Assembly: GCA_035771175.1 (NCBI GenBank)
Contig: CM069598.1
Location: 9,884,668-9,948,667, forward strand
DNA from: Paratinospora sagittata
Taxonomy: Eukaryota > Streptophyta > Magnoliopsida > Ranunculales > Menispermaceae
DNA length: 64,000 nucleotides
Direction of reading: 5' to 3'
A program made the position numbers and the translations under genes. The notes under the pieces are model-generated. The model was not told the origin of the DNA. It did not search any database and was given only the letters and a program-made list of their open reading frames with translations. Of this stretch, positions 48,001 through 57,968 are shown in pieces. The stretch's first letter is position 1, and the number at the start of each line of letters is the position of its first letter.

Positions 48001-49014
48001 GTCTTGTAAAAAATTGTGTAAGTGGTGCAGTAGGCAATTGTCATTTTCAACAGATTTTAGTGTTATTGTGACTATGATGGGTTTCAAAGGTTAAGAGTTT
48101 GCTTCAACTGGCCTATAAAATTCTATCTTTTATTGTTACAGTCTTCTCATTTGCATGCTGTGTGCATCTCAATAGGGACACACTGCTTTATCAGGTGAAG
48201 CTAAATTATATATTTAGTGAGTCAATAAATAGGTTTTGATCCTGGTTCCACTTTTTTTTTTTTTTTATTATTATTTTTTTAATGCACCCTAAATGGAAGG
48301 TATGGCTTGATATGAATCCTCCTTGCTTTCTGAAAATGGATACTTCTCAAAAAAAAAAAGAAAAAAAAAAAGGGGGTGCTCCTGGTACTTGATGCACACT
48401 TTCCTGCATTGACCTCGAGTTCCTTCAAGCTCCTTATAAATCTATTTTATCTATTTAGTCATGTTCACTTTTTTTTTTGTTATTTTATTTTATTTTATTT
48501 CTTTAACTATCCTAAATGGAAGGTATGGCTTGATATGAATCTTTAACTTTTTGAAAATGAACGTGTTCCTAGTACTTGACGCACACTTTTCTGCCTTGAC
48601 CTTGAGTTCCTTCCAGCTGCTGATAAATCTCAGTTTATATATTGAAAGGTTGTCTTTGCAATTCTAAGCTTTTTCATGAGGTACTTGCTAGCTAATGCTC
48701 ACACAATACCCAGTATTTGTTTAATCTTTACCTGTTTAAGAAATAACACTTTACCGATGCGTCCTGATGCCCCAAGTCCTCTAGAAAATTACTTTGAGCT
48801 CTGAATATTGCATTTGCTAAAATAGGAAACAAGGCACAGCAGCATTGCTTTGGAAATGTGGAAATGGAAAAAAAAATATATAGATATGTTTGGTTGTTGC
48901 GTCTGCTTCATACTCTGCACATTGTTTAGTTTTGCCATTGTAGTTCTTCACATTCAGCTTTTCTCTTGTTTTTGCAGTCGGGAGTATGTACTGTTGCACG
49001 AAAACTCAGCTTAG
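30041..49014 (+). CDS. DDL: FHA-domain protein, DAWDLE (DDL) homologue
   Basis: Predicted 389-residue nuclear protein in ten exons: 30041-30646, 31157-31185, 37454-37520, 37762-37819, 38085-38177, 39224-39338, 39417-39464, 39562-39607, 39725-39795 and 48978-49014. All junctions are GT-AG and keep the frame. Residues 1-230 are Arg/Ser/Asp-rich (RS, RD and SP dipeptides) with a run of nine Ala, as in the RNA-binding tail of DDL. After the conserved KPSFELSGKLAAETNRVRG segment comes the FHA domain with GRERR (298-302), SCSKQHAV (about 312-319) and LGSTNGTFIN (345-354), the phosphothreonine-binding loops. It ends SREYVLLHENSA. In Arabidopsis DDL binds DCL1 and pri-miRNAs and promotes miRNA biogenesis; the animal relative is SNIP1. 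The N-terminal tail is longer than in the Arabidopsis protein. Introns 2 and 9 are hugely expanded by transposons. Confidence 0.93.
33971..35509 (-). mobile_element. 5'-truncated L1-type LINE, antisense in DDL intron 2
   Basis: The 1.54 kb insertion starts on the plus strand with T9 (the element's poly-A tail). It is flanked by a 17-bp near-identical direct repeat, GTGTAAACYTATAGTAA, at 33954-33970 and 35510-35526. On the minus strand it encodes the end of the reverse-transcriptase region (MGMPLGGNPLKLAFWDPV, about 35445-34966). A degenerate zf-RVT domain follows (34929-34276), with WSAHVPLKVKILGWL and a Cys/His block CCLCKKDEETIGHVFGDC. Frames are broken and the 5' half is missing, so it is a dead copy. 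It differs in sequence from the LINE at 55007-61730. Confidence 0.92.
36785..37177. mobile_element. Tourist-like MITE (PIF/Harbinger type)
   Basis: A 393-bp AT-rich element whose ends read GGCTGCGTTTG and, in reverse complement at the right, GGCCGCGTTTGG. It is flanked by TAA on both sides (36782-36784 and 37178-37180), the target preference of Tourist/PIF-Harbinger elements. The inner sequence is also partly self-complementary (TTTTTAGAAAA motifs). It has no coding capacity. Confidence 0.8.
40230..40640 (+). mobile_element. LINE 5' remnant (start of endonuclease)
   Basis: The stretch near 40533-40600 reads VLTWNVRGCGSLSMKRAIKEVL, which matches the opening of the apurinic endonuclease domain of plant L1 elements (compare MKILSWNIRRCGSS at 57965). 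The preceding 77-residue frame (40229-40462) could be the end of ORF1. The rest of the element is missing or unrecognisable. Confidence 0.6.
40930..41052 (+). repeat. Retroposon-like 3' end with poly-A tract
   Basis: A comparatively GC-rich stretch (GTACCCCAAGGGACTAG, GGGGGTGGGCCCCCTGATACC) runs into A14 at about 41037. It is probably the 3' end of a SINE or LINE copy. I could not find a target duplication. Confidence 0.4.
41180..41995. repeat. Intron 9 direct duplication, unit 1
   Basis: Matches 46370-48000 in order: the AATCAGGCGATATGG block, the GTAGAGGATTGCCTA block, the AACATCTAAAGGATCAAAGCAT block and the ATTTCACAACTACTA block. This unit lacks the retroposed tail and the SINE found in unit 2, so it shows the pre-insertion state. 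Confidence 0.8.
42100..43290. repeat. Large imperfect inverted repeat (foldback)
   Basis: The arm 42355-42640 is repeated in reverse complement at about 42855-43150. Landmarks pair in reverse order: the AAGAATAGACCTGACC, GATTGATCGTTGGGCTTCTTGAC and TAACACCCAAC segments, then the ACCAAAATCACxCAACTAGG region. The arms are separated by about 200 bp. A further copy of the outer arm end follows at 43140-43280. GGGAAATGACATTTCCCAAG-type words (short palindromes) recur throughout 42200-43290. No coding capacity. Confidence 0.8.
43411..44591. repeat. CGAA-rich repeat with GGTTCGAAA ends
   Basis: The block starts AGGTTCGAAACTTCGATTTC and ends in the complement (ATTTTCGAACC), suggesting short terminal inverted repeats. 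Near its left end a unit of about 265 bp is duplicated (43411 and 43676 onward). The right part repeats TTTATCGAATTT motifs. No target duplication could be assigned. It may be a hAT-like non-autonomous element. Confidence 0.45.
44780..45060. repeat. Minisatellite, about 82-85 bp period
   Basis: Units begin at 44780, 44862, 44947 and 45032 with AAAACAGGAAGGGTACTCAA-like starts, followed by TTTTGAGTACCCTGAAGAC and a T-rich end. There are three full units and a partial fourth. Apparent reading frames on both strands here are products of this repeat. Confidence 0.85.
45390..45840. repeat. AACCC-rich interspersed repeat
   Basis: Clusters of CCAACCCAACCC occur at both ends (45390-45460 and 45720-45835), and GGGTTGG/GGGTTCG words in between give inverted complementarity. 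This pattern is frequent in small plant DNA transposons, but I could not define termini. Confidence 0.45.
47165..47401 (+). mobile_element. Retroposed 3' end with poly-A (truncated LINE tail)
   Basis: About 235 bp absent from the sister copy (compare 41670-41700). It ends TTCATTAATAAAAGTTTG then TCTCAAAAAAAAAAAAAAG. The body is T/G-rich (GTTGTTGTTCTTTG, TGTTTGTTTCTTGGGGG), like the 3' UTR of plant LINEs. The LINE at 55007-61730 also ends TTCTC then A10. It is best read as a strongly 5'-truncated retroposon. Confidence 0.7.
47683..47872 (-). mobile_element. tRNA-derived SINE, antisense to DDL-like gene
   Basis: A 190-bp insertion flanked by a target duplication of about 13 bp (TGTGACAACTTCA at about 47670 and TGTGACAATTTCA at about 47875), while the sister copy at 41872 is empty. 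On the minus strand it reads from a tRNA-like head with an A-box-like GGTAAAGAGGTGG and a B-box-like AGTTCAACTC to a poly-A tail (T11 at 47683-47693 on the plus strand). Head, boxes, tail, target duplication and empty site all fit a plant SINE. Confidence 0.85.
48280..48640. repeat. Local tandem duplication (about 200-bp units)
   Basis: The two units share CCTAAATGGAAGGTATGGCTTGATATGAATC (about 48287 and 48511). They also share a later segment with GTACTTGAYGCACACTTT, CCTTGA and GAGTTCCTTC (about 48387 and 48572). An A/G-rich run (48350-48373) separates the parts of unit 1. Confidence 0.75.
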
Positions 49015-51317
49015 TAACAAATGCAGATCTGATCTTTGGATTTGAGAGGTCATCTCTTAGAGAACCCGGTTTTCTTTGGCCTCTTTGTCTGCTTTATTTC
49101 CCCAAATCAATGCAGTACTTGCGTGGTTCCCCGCCCTGGAATCAAATCCTCATCCTGACAGGAGCATCTCGATTTCACCTGGCGGATATAGATGATGTTA
49201 GACTGCGTGTTTCAAGCCATTTTCACAAATCTAAATTATGTGTAGCCCAATGGATTTCATGTGCTGCATTGAATATTGTTGAACAGATTATGATACGAAT
49301 TTTGAATGAACACATTGGTTCTATAATTCTAAATGGCTTATTTAAATTTGAGAAGGAAGTGCTTTATATCATAAAAGTACTTGTTCTCACACTTGGGATG
49401 TTTATGGAAAACTTTTGGGTTACATACAGAAGGAAAGCATTGTTTGGCATAAATTGTCTGTGTATATGAACCTAATTTTTTGTGCATGTTCTGTTCTATA
49501 TATTATGCAAATGAGGAGACTTTTTATTATCTTCCGTAACACCCATCAAAATATATCTTCTCACTTAATTATAAAAGTAATTTGGACAATTTCATGAAGA
49601 GAAATTAATTGTTGATATATTATGGAGTGTAAACCTAGAACGTTCTTGTAAAGGTCATAAGGCCAAAGGTATTGTATCTAGACTTGGCGAAAGAAATGTT
49701 ACCATATCTTGGTATTTCTTTTATTTTTTTAAACTAGAATTTAAACTTTCATTTCCTAGTTATTATCTTCTTCTCTTTTTATTTTTTTTATTTTTATTTT
49801 TTTATATAGTTATATATCTTTAATTGTTATGAGTTATCATAAACGACACCAAGTATTTTTTTTTCCCAAGGTATCAAATATTAATCCTCCCATTTACTAG
49901 ATAATATGATATTTTTAAAAACCTATTTTATCCCTAGGAAACTTAAAAAAAAAATAAAAAATAAAAACACTATTTTTTCTAATCCAAAACTATGGGAAGC
50001 TGTAGCACCCTTTAGGTTAAAAAAAGTAAAGCAACTCAACAAGTCACATGCATCACATGTACTATTACTATTATGTGAAATTCAACTGTTTATAAAATTT
50101 AGAACGTATATTTTGATGATAATGTAATTGAACTAGTATCTAATTATTTCTATGCAAAATAATTTAATTTAAAATAGCTAATTTACTTTTTACACGTTGC
50201 TCTTGACGGAAATATCAAACCAATTCGGCATACAGAAGTCTTTGAACATTGAATACAGAAAGTCTTTGAACATTGAATAAGTGCTTGATATAAAATGAGC
50301 ATGAAACCAAGTATATTGATAGAATTTTAAAAAGAGACAACGGAGTTTGTATTCACAAACATAAAGAAAACCAATAGCTACATGTGTAATGGACATATTG
50401 ATATATCGAGCTGAATAGTTGTCAAAAATAGAAGTGACATTCAAACAAATTTATGACTACTTTCCTATTCATTTATTTTACGAGGTAATATATCCAAGCA
50501 AATGTCATTAAATTACTGTAAGAAACTTTGATAATGAAACGAGACTGCTAGATATATTCTTGAAGAAAATATGAAAAAATAGGATTACTCAGTCATATAT
50601 ACATAAATTAAAGAAATAGATATTGATCATTTTAGCACATATGCTCACTTGTCCAAAGATCATGATCACACAGCTCTCAGGGTTGCTCATTAAACAAATA
50701 AGAGTAATATCACACTTGCATATATACATGCATGTGACAGTAACATCTGGTACTTATTGTTAAATCAAAATATTTCTTGTTTTACAAAGTAGATTATAAG
50801 AATAGCTACATGATTTAGGGGGGAAAAAAGTCTTAAATGATTTTCAAAAAATAGCTTCAAAATCAAATTAAAATCATTAATTGTCTGCAACATTGCTTCT
50901 AATTAAAGAGCAACTATCTTTAGCACGTAATTAAATAGAATAGAGATTCCATTATTACCAACAACCAATAACATTAAGGGAAAAATATTTCCCAAAATGC
51001 AAGCCAAAGTTCATGCAAAATGTAGACATCAGCCTACAATGCTGGCCAGGTACAACGCATTATTCAACCCTCAAATATTTCTAAAAACACATGCAGGACG
51101 GTCCAATCTAACATTTGCCCTTCTTCTTATCTCTGCCCTTATGCAACAACACATTAGATCTATATATACATACATACATATATATATGTATCAGTACCAC
51201 AACACCATCTCTTCTTGTTCTTTTTTGTTCTTGCTTAGTTTCTTAACATTAATCTGATCTTCTCCCCTTAATCTATCTCTTTGATCAGCAGTTTTATCCT
51301 TAATTTCTTCCATAACA
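49015..51317. other. Intergenic: DDL-like 3' region to F-box promoter
   Basis: The first few hundred bases after the stop at 49014 probably hold the 3' UTR. A 167-codon frame overlapping the last exon (48966-49469) is not in the DDL frame and has no recognisable domain. The rest is AT-rich. A near-repeat of GTCTTTGAACATTGAATA occurs at 50238-50277. TA/CATA repeats at 51160-51190 lie about 130 bp before the F-box start codon and may include its TATA box. Confidence 0.5.
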
Positions 51318-54158
51318 ATGGAACTGTGGGAACTCCCTGAATCCATCTTTGTTCTTATTGTTGCCTGGCTACCTCTCATTGATGCTTTGAGACTTTGTTC
51401 TCTCTCAAAACAATGGCTCAACCTTTGGCACTATACCAAGTTCATCGAGATCGATCAATCCAAGATCATCCAAACCGATCGATCAGATCAGCCACGTAAG
51501 GCGTCCGTGGTGGCAAGAAGAAGAGCCTCCTTTGTTGCTTATGTCCGTCGAATGCTGCCTTGCTTCATCGAACCAGAATTACATAGTTTCAGACTTAAGC
51601 TCTCTTACTTGCCAAGGGACAAGGCTTTCGTGGACGAGTTGCTCGGTTTTGCCGTAAGAAAGAAGGCTAAGGAACTTCATCTAGACTTCTCCAATGAAAC
51701 AACAATAGAAAAGTTTCATCGTACGAGTAGTTACCTTGAGATCGAGACGCTTCGTTCGGTCTTCCATGTTCCGAATTTCCTCAACCAAGGCAATGATTCT
51801 TTAAGGGTTTTGAGCTTAAGCTGTTGTAGCCTGAAAAACTTCTCCTTCCAAGGATACGTGGATCAACTGATTAGCTTGTCACTAAAAGGGATGTTTATTA
51901 CAGAAGCTACGGTGAATAATATTGGAGATAAGTGTTCAGTTTTGGAGGAACTGAGCTTAGTGGATTGCAGGATTCATGGAGTATTGAGAATTTCTAGTGG
52001 ATGGTCGAGACTTAAGGGATTGGTTGTTAAGGGTTCTAAGCCTTTTTTGAATGGGTTGGAGGTTTTTGCTCCAAAAATTCAGTATTTAGAGGTTTCGGGA
52101 GTGATAAGGTCGATTGGAATGGGCAATTTAGTAGAACTGTATGAGGTTGCTTTTGATATTGAGAACCAAACAAAGGCCAGTTATGGAGCCATTAACATTA
52201 TTGATCTTCTTTTGGGTCTGAAATGGGTGAGGGTTTTAACATTAACTCATCATTTTCTCAAGGTATGGCATCTCTACAAATGATCTTTTTAACCCTAGCT
52301 ATTGTAGTACTGTACCTTTTTCTAATTATTAATTCCTTGCCATTTGCATGATTCTTTTTTAGCACAAATCAATATTAGGGTTTTTTTTTTTTTCCTTTTG
52401 GGTTATGTAGCATATAAAATTTACTTTGCCAATGTTTTTTATTTTTATTTTTTTTTATAAGAAAATGATTATATTATTCCAAAAAATAAAGTAAGTATAT
52501 TACATGATGTTAAAAAAAATTGATACATAAGGACAAATGTCCTAAAATGAAGAAAACCTTGTGATGAATTTTAGAGAAGGCTCCAAACCCTTAGCCTAGC
52601 TATATACTATAGAGGAAAAATTGATAGATTCTTGTCTAATGAAAATCCATGTAGAGGCCCTAAATTTAAGGATATGCCACACTTCCTCGACCTCTTCTTT
52701 ACTAATGGAATCTTCAAAGACAGATAATTAAACATGTATAGGAACAATATTTATCCTATATAAACCCTAAACCTTAAATCATAAACTGCAACACCTTGAA
52801 ACAGGAACATGAGCTTTAATTTGGGAAAATAGAGAGTTACATAGAGTGTCTTGAAGAGTCATTTATCCATGATCTCTATCTCTAGTTCATGCACTCTCTT
52901 AAATCCTCATTCTATATAATTAATTAGTTAGACAAGTGTAGTCTTCTAAATCATAGAGCTTTGCCTATGTCTAACTACTTTGTATATATATGATATATAA
53001 ACTTCTTTTATGTATGAATTCATGGATTATCTTGAAACATTAGATCAATTTCTCTTACTTAATTCATTGTACACAAATAATTTGATTACTGTCGATAAGC
53101 ATAGGATTAATATTTTTATTTTTTTCTACCTTTAAGTGAAGTAGTTGTTATTTGTTAACTTTACTTGCAACCTCCCAAAAAAAAAAAAAAAAAAAAAAAA
53201 AAATGTTAACAAAAGAAATTATTCTTTTGATAAGTTTTTATTTTTTGTACCTCTAGTTGAAGCAAAGTTATAACCTCTATAAGAATAAACAAAAAAATAA
53301 AATAAAAATGGCTTGTTATATTAGAGCTTAAACTTCTACTACAAATAGAGGTTCATTTTAAAGTAGAAATAGAGGCTAATTAGAATTAACAAACAAGCCC
53401 TAAGTAATTTTATTTACAATTAGCATGATGTTTTTTCACTTAATTTGTTCATTGATTGCTTCATCCCATTTTTGTTTAGGTTCTTACCTCAGATGATGAT
53501 AAGTTCCGTGAGCTTCCGTTGCTAATGACACATCTTAAACATTTAATAGTGAAGACAAGCCTGGAAGGAAGTGCGCTATTTGGTGTTTTGGGTTTTATAA
53601 GAAGTTCCCCTCATTTAAATTTTATAACCATCCAGTCTGAATATGGCAATCCTCGTATCCATGTAAGTATATATCACTCACATGATTTATCAAACCTAGC
53701 TATTTAGTATTGATTCCTCAGTATCAGAGCTTATTTTTTCTTGTGTTACAACGTTTGCCTATATTGATATACATTATAATTAACTGATCATGATCATTAT
53801 TTGTGTGGTTTCTCTGTTGTTATGAATGATTAAGGAGGTCCCATTTTCTCAATATCGTCGCAAAACGGTGAAGACATATAGGCCTTCTAGGTTTCCATAT
53901 TCTTCTCTCAGGGCAATTAAGTTTGAAGGGTTTTTGGGAAACACTGATCAAATGAACTTACTAGAATTCTTGCTAAGAAATGCATTGTTCTTGGAGAAAG
54001 TGTTCATCTTCTTTCCAAGACTTGTTAATCTGTCAAAGGATGAAATCTCTTCTCTAATCAAATGGACAATTGAAGAGCTTGAGAAGTTCGAGCACGCCCC
54101 TCCGCAAGTTGAAGTGGTGTTTCAAACCAACACCATAGTCCGCAGCAGCATTCATTAA
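51318..54158 (+). CDS. F-box/LRR protein with FBD-like C-terminus
   Basis: Predicted 483-residue protein in three exons: 51318-52262, 53480-53662 and 53835-54158, all joined in phase 0 (CTCAAG|GTATGG, TTTAG|GTTCTT, CCAT|GTAAGT, TTAAG|GAGGTC). An N-terminal F-box (about residues 4-40: LPESIFVLIVAWLPLIDALRLCSLSKQWLNLW) should bind SKP1 in an SCF ubiquitin ligase. It is followed by irregular leucine-rich repeats (SLRVLSLSCCSLKNF, LISLSLKGMFI, LEELSLVDCRI, KIQYLEVSGV). The last exon has the FBD-like SSLRAIKFEGFLGNTDQMNLLEFLLRNA region and VFIFFPRLVNL. This belongs to the very large, fast-evolving plant F-box/FBD/LRR family. The target protein is unknown. No frame break is seen. Confidence 0.88.
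52263..53479 (+). other. Intron 1 of the F-box gene
   Basis: A 1.2 kb AT-rich intron. T-rich sequence at 52437-52460 followed by AAGAAAATGATTATATTATT resembles the antisense 3' end of the LINE at 33971, so 52440-52850 may be an old antisense retroposon fragment. A long poly-A tract (about 30 bases) lies at 53176-53205. Confidence 0.5.
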
Positions 54159-54988
54159 CCATGTTATTATCTTTGAAATCTGTTACTATCTAGAGTACTG
54201 GATGCATAGATTTCTTTCTCTTTGCTTGATTTGCATTATAAGATATCATATAGTTACAAGCGCGATCTTGACTCAATTGTTCAATTCATCGGTGCCTTGT
54301 TATATATATCATGATATTATCCTTAGTTCTTTCCTATACAGAAATATAAGAATGATTAATGTTTTTAAGCTAAGAATAATTTCTTTATGTTGCTCATGTG
54401 AGCTTTTAAGACACTAATGGTAATACATCATTTATCAATATATTGATTCAAGGAAGATTGACAATGCACAATGACTATTAATTAGTGTTTCAAAAGGTTA
54501 CTCTAGCTTTACTCATGTAGGAAGAGATTAATATATACAAGGATTTCATTAATTAATTGTTAGTATAAATGTATGCGGCTTTTAGTATATGTAGCTTGTT
54601 GTGTAATTACCATGATCATATTTGTGCTCTACATTGAAAAACATGATGCAGGTACCACCATGATGGAAGCCCTAATTTGCAAGGTATAAGCATGTAATAA
54701 TTAAATTCTTCTAAACTATGTACTTGTGTGTGGATACGTGGATGATATATGTAAAGCCCATCTATTTCTCAACAATGTCATTGTCATTTGATCCAATAAT
54801 GTTCCATTAGATAGGAAGAGATTTGATAAATACTAATAACTCTCAGATGGAGTATTAGAACGGAAAGATCCATTAGATAGTAACCATGTGACTTATTTCT
54901 CTTTATTATTGCTTGTTAATTGAAGATGTATGGTAGCATAATCATGATCTGGTACAAAAATATTCCATACTAGCTAGAACATTGTACC
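54159..54988. other. Intergenic, F-box gene to retroelement nest
   Basis: AT-rich sequence with short unsupported reading frames. It presumably includes the F-box 3' UTR. I recognise nothing else. Confidence 0.45.
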
Positions 54989-55438
54989 TTAAGTGTAATA
55001 CCTTGTGCATTGAATGGGGAGAGCAACATTAACATAATTAAGCGGGTGTTGCGTTCTAATTCCAAGGTAAGGCTCTTGACTCCTTTCATTTAAATATTAG
55101 TTATATTTGGATTTTGTGAACAAATGATTTGTTGAATGGTGTGTTTCTTTTTAAGACTTAAAAACATATTAGAGTTATCTTCATGACTGGCCAAGATGAA
55201 ATTGAAGGCCTTGTATTTCGGATTTTGGAGTAGCTAGACTTCTCAATAATCCTAGTTCTTCAAATTTACAGGACATGATCTACGTTGTATCGAGATCTTG
55301 GACAAAAATAGTTTCCTGTGTATTGAAATGCTTCTTCTACACCGGAGCAACCTCCTTCTAAGCTATTCTTCAACCTCCTCTCCTTTCTTTTCTCATCATT
55401 TCCTTTGAGCATCCTGTTTCATTGTTCTCGTCTGGAGC

Positions 55439-57968
55439 ATGGGTTTTAAGAATCTCAACACTCTTTCTCCATCCTTCAAAGTTGACAACAAGGACTTCAA
55501 TGTCACTCACAGCCTTGATGAAAAATGGACCACGATTAAGGAGGTCATTGGGCAAAAGACGTTCTTCTTGATGGTGTTGGCAACATCTGTTGAATGGATT
55601 TTAAACCAGTTAGGTCCTGCTTCTAAGACTGGTGAGAATGTGTTCAAGAAATAGTTCCGAAACATGAATGAAGTAATCATTATTGAGGCTCCGTCCAACT
55701 GGCGAGGCAGTTTCCTCAAGTTGTCCAAGTTCGAAAATAATAGATCTTGAGCTATTTTTATTCCGGAGGATCTGGGACGTGTTGGCTTGCTTTTGAGCAG
55801 TGGTTTTACTGCGTCCGTGCTTCTAAAAATGCTCCCTTGGACAGGTGCGGCTAAAAGTGGGAAGATCAGTTGGGATCTTTTCGTCGTTATATTTCGTGCT
55901 AATTCTTCTCTTTGGTGGTCTGCTGAGAAAAATCACCTTTCTGCCTCTCTTCAATGTTTGGTCAAGCTTTGCGCCATGGCTGATGACCGTGCGCTATTAC
56001 GGTGCAAGAATCTGAATGAGAAACGTATTGTGCTTTCGACTACTTTGAACGATAAGTTTCATTCAGTCGAATGGCATTCTACTCTCCAATGGCTTGAAAA
56101 AAGAGTTAGATGTTGTCATGGGTGGGTTGGTGTAGACGACGTTCCCTTCGAACACTGGAAACCAGAGACTTTACAGATGAATGGGGACCTTTGTGGGGGT
56201 TTACTAGAAGTGGATGATGAGACCAGTAATCTTTCCTTCCTAAGTTTTATGAAGATTAAGGTGAAGGTTGAAGGGTGAAGGGTGATGGGTTTGTTCTAGA
56301 TCTCGTTCCAGTGTGGGGGTTAAAATTTTTAAGTTGGATATTCGTCGGACTTTGGCCTGAGATACTGCCGAGGTGTCGGAACAGAGGGGGAAGGCATCTC
56401 AAACTCCTGGTTTCCAAATCCATGCTGGACACTCTACTCGAGGAAAATCCACGGTCAAGATGGCTAATCCTTTCCATTTGGTGCAGAGATCATGGAGTGG
56501 GGTGTTACAGGGCGTTGTTGGTACGGAGCCAATTGGAGAGCACCACGAGTCCCACGTCACTGCCATGGGGGGATCAAGAATTCTGCAGTCTGTCATGACA
56601 TTAGGCTCCAAATCTTACCTTTTTGAATTGTTGCAATCACCGGTTGGGCCCCACCTTCAAAATTCTTTTGGCCCACTCTCTTGTCTTAACGAACCTGGAC
56701 CTCATTTTGTGAATACTTTCAGATTGGACCCTCAACGAGCCACGCCTTCGACTCCTGTCTTTAACCCAGTCTGTGTTGCGGGCCCTGGACCTACTTTTGA
56801 TCCTCCTATTATGATTAGGACATCCAACCCAGTTCGGATTGCAGGCCCTGGTTTTGTTCTTGGGTTTTCGGGCACGAGTGGGTCGGCCAATTTGGCTCAC
56901 GCTGCCTTTCAGCCTGAAGTTCATCGCCATTCCAAAACAGAGGAACCCCCTGTAAACATGTTGCAGATTTTAGAGAAACATGGTTAAAATCTCCTCGTTG
57001 TTTGGCTCGCTTTTTAGTCACATTTCGGAATCACTTCGTTGTCATACATGCGTAGCAAATGATGGAAAGTGCTCAGATGGGACTTCTGCCAGTCTGGAAA
57101 GATCCAATGCATCGTTTTCTTTTTTTCGCCCTAAAAAAATTAGCTTTCGGAAGGGCGATGTCTCTCATTCTCTGGCAGACGACGACAGGTTTGAGTGCTT
57201 GAAGTCTCAAAGCCAGCAAGGGGTGTTGGAATGCCACAGTGAGGGGGAAGTAAGCTTGTGCAGTGCCACGAGGAGGCCGCAATCCAGACGAAATTTGAGA
57301 ACGGAAAGACGGAGGTGATCTGCAAAGGCTATCAGCAACGGGAGATCAGATTTTGTTTGGGAGAGCCAGAAAGTCCTGTGGAATAACTGCTTGTCTGATA
57401 GCAATTTCGATGATGGTACGATGAAGGCGAAGACCATGCTGGCGGTGACGATCTTGCAGCCAATCTGGGAGTGGATGGTGATCATCTATGTCCGACGATT
57501 ATTGGAACCCAGGTATGCCCTTTACATTGAATTGAGGATGGTACTTGTGAGCTTTCTTCTAACAATCCCCTTACCCATTCTGCTTCTAATAATAATGTTA
57601 TTCCCCCAATCCCTTACAACCATATGTCCCAAAATTGCGACAGTGATAATGATGAGCTCTCTAAAGAAGACTGTGCTCCTTTGGCTGTTTTAGTTTCAGT
57701 AGTGTTGGGGCCTAATTCCAACAAGGGTCAATCGAATGGAGGAGCGGAAGTTGTGGGTGGTTCTAGTGGCTCTGCTATGGCTGATCCAGATCACTCCATT
57801 GGACCGATGGAACCGTTAGCTCAGTTTCTCGATCAATCAAAAATTTCTATTAGGAAGAGATCTAGTCAGGCGACTGTCAATGATCCCCTCTCTGATAGCG
57901 AGCTTATGTTAAAAGACATTGCAGACAAGATTAAAGCATCAAAACGGAACTCAAGGTTTAAACAATGA
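55439..57968 (+). pseudogene. LINE ORF1 (gag-like nucleic-acid-binding protein), broken
   Basis: Successive fragments in different frames resemble plant LINE ORF1. The first has FKVDNKDFNVTHS and KWTTIKEVIGQKTFFLMVLA (55439-55651), then continues past a stop as FRNMNEVIIIEAPSNWRGSF. A DUF4283-type segment GWVGVDDVPFEHWKPETLQ with GDLCGGLLEVDDETSNLSFL follows (about 56120-56275). A Pro-rich linker (56373-56987) and an acidic/Ser-rich end (57624-57968) complete it. At least four frame changes or stops are present. ORF1 overlaps the ORF2 start by 4 bp (ATGA arrangement at 57965). Confidence 0.75.

Larger units (their letters stand above)
39796..48977 (+). other. Intron 9 of the DDL-like gene (9.2 kb, transposon-loaded)
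   Basis: The donor AGTAG|GTAGG and acceptor TTTTTGCAG|TCGG bound it. It contains a LINE 5' remnant (about 40230-40640), a poly-A-ended sequence (to 41052), an internal direct duplication (41180-41995 versus 46370-48000), a large inverted repeat (42355-43150), a CGAA-rich repeat (43411-44591), an 82-bp minisatellite (44780-45060), an AACCC-rich repeat (45390-45840), a retroposed poly-A tail (47165-47401), a SINE (47683-47872) and a second local duplication (48280-48640). It must be removed to add the last 12 codons. Confidence 0.7.

Noticed and set aside
48966..49469. 167-codon frame over the last DDL-like exon
   Set aside because: It uses a different frame from the FHA coding exon (SREYVLLHENSA) and has no domain, so it is probably chance in exon plus 3' UTR.
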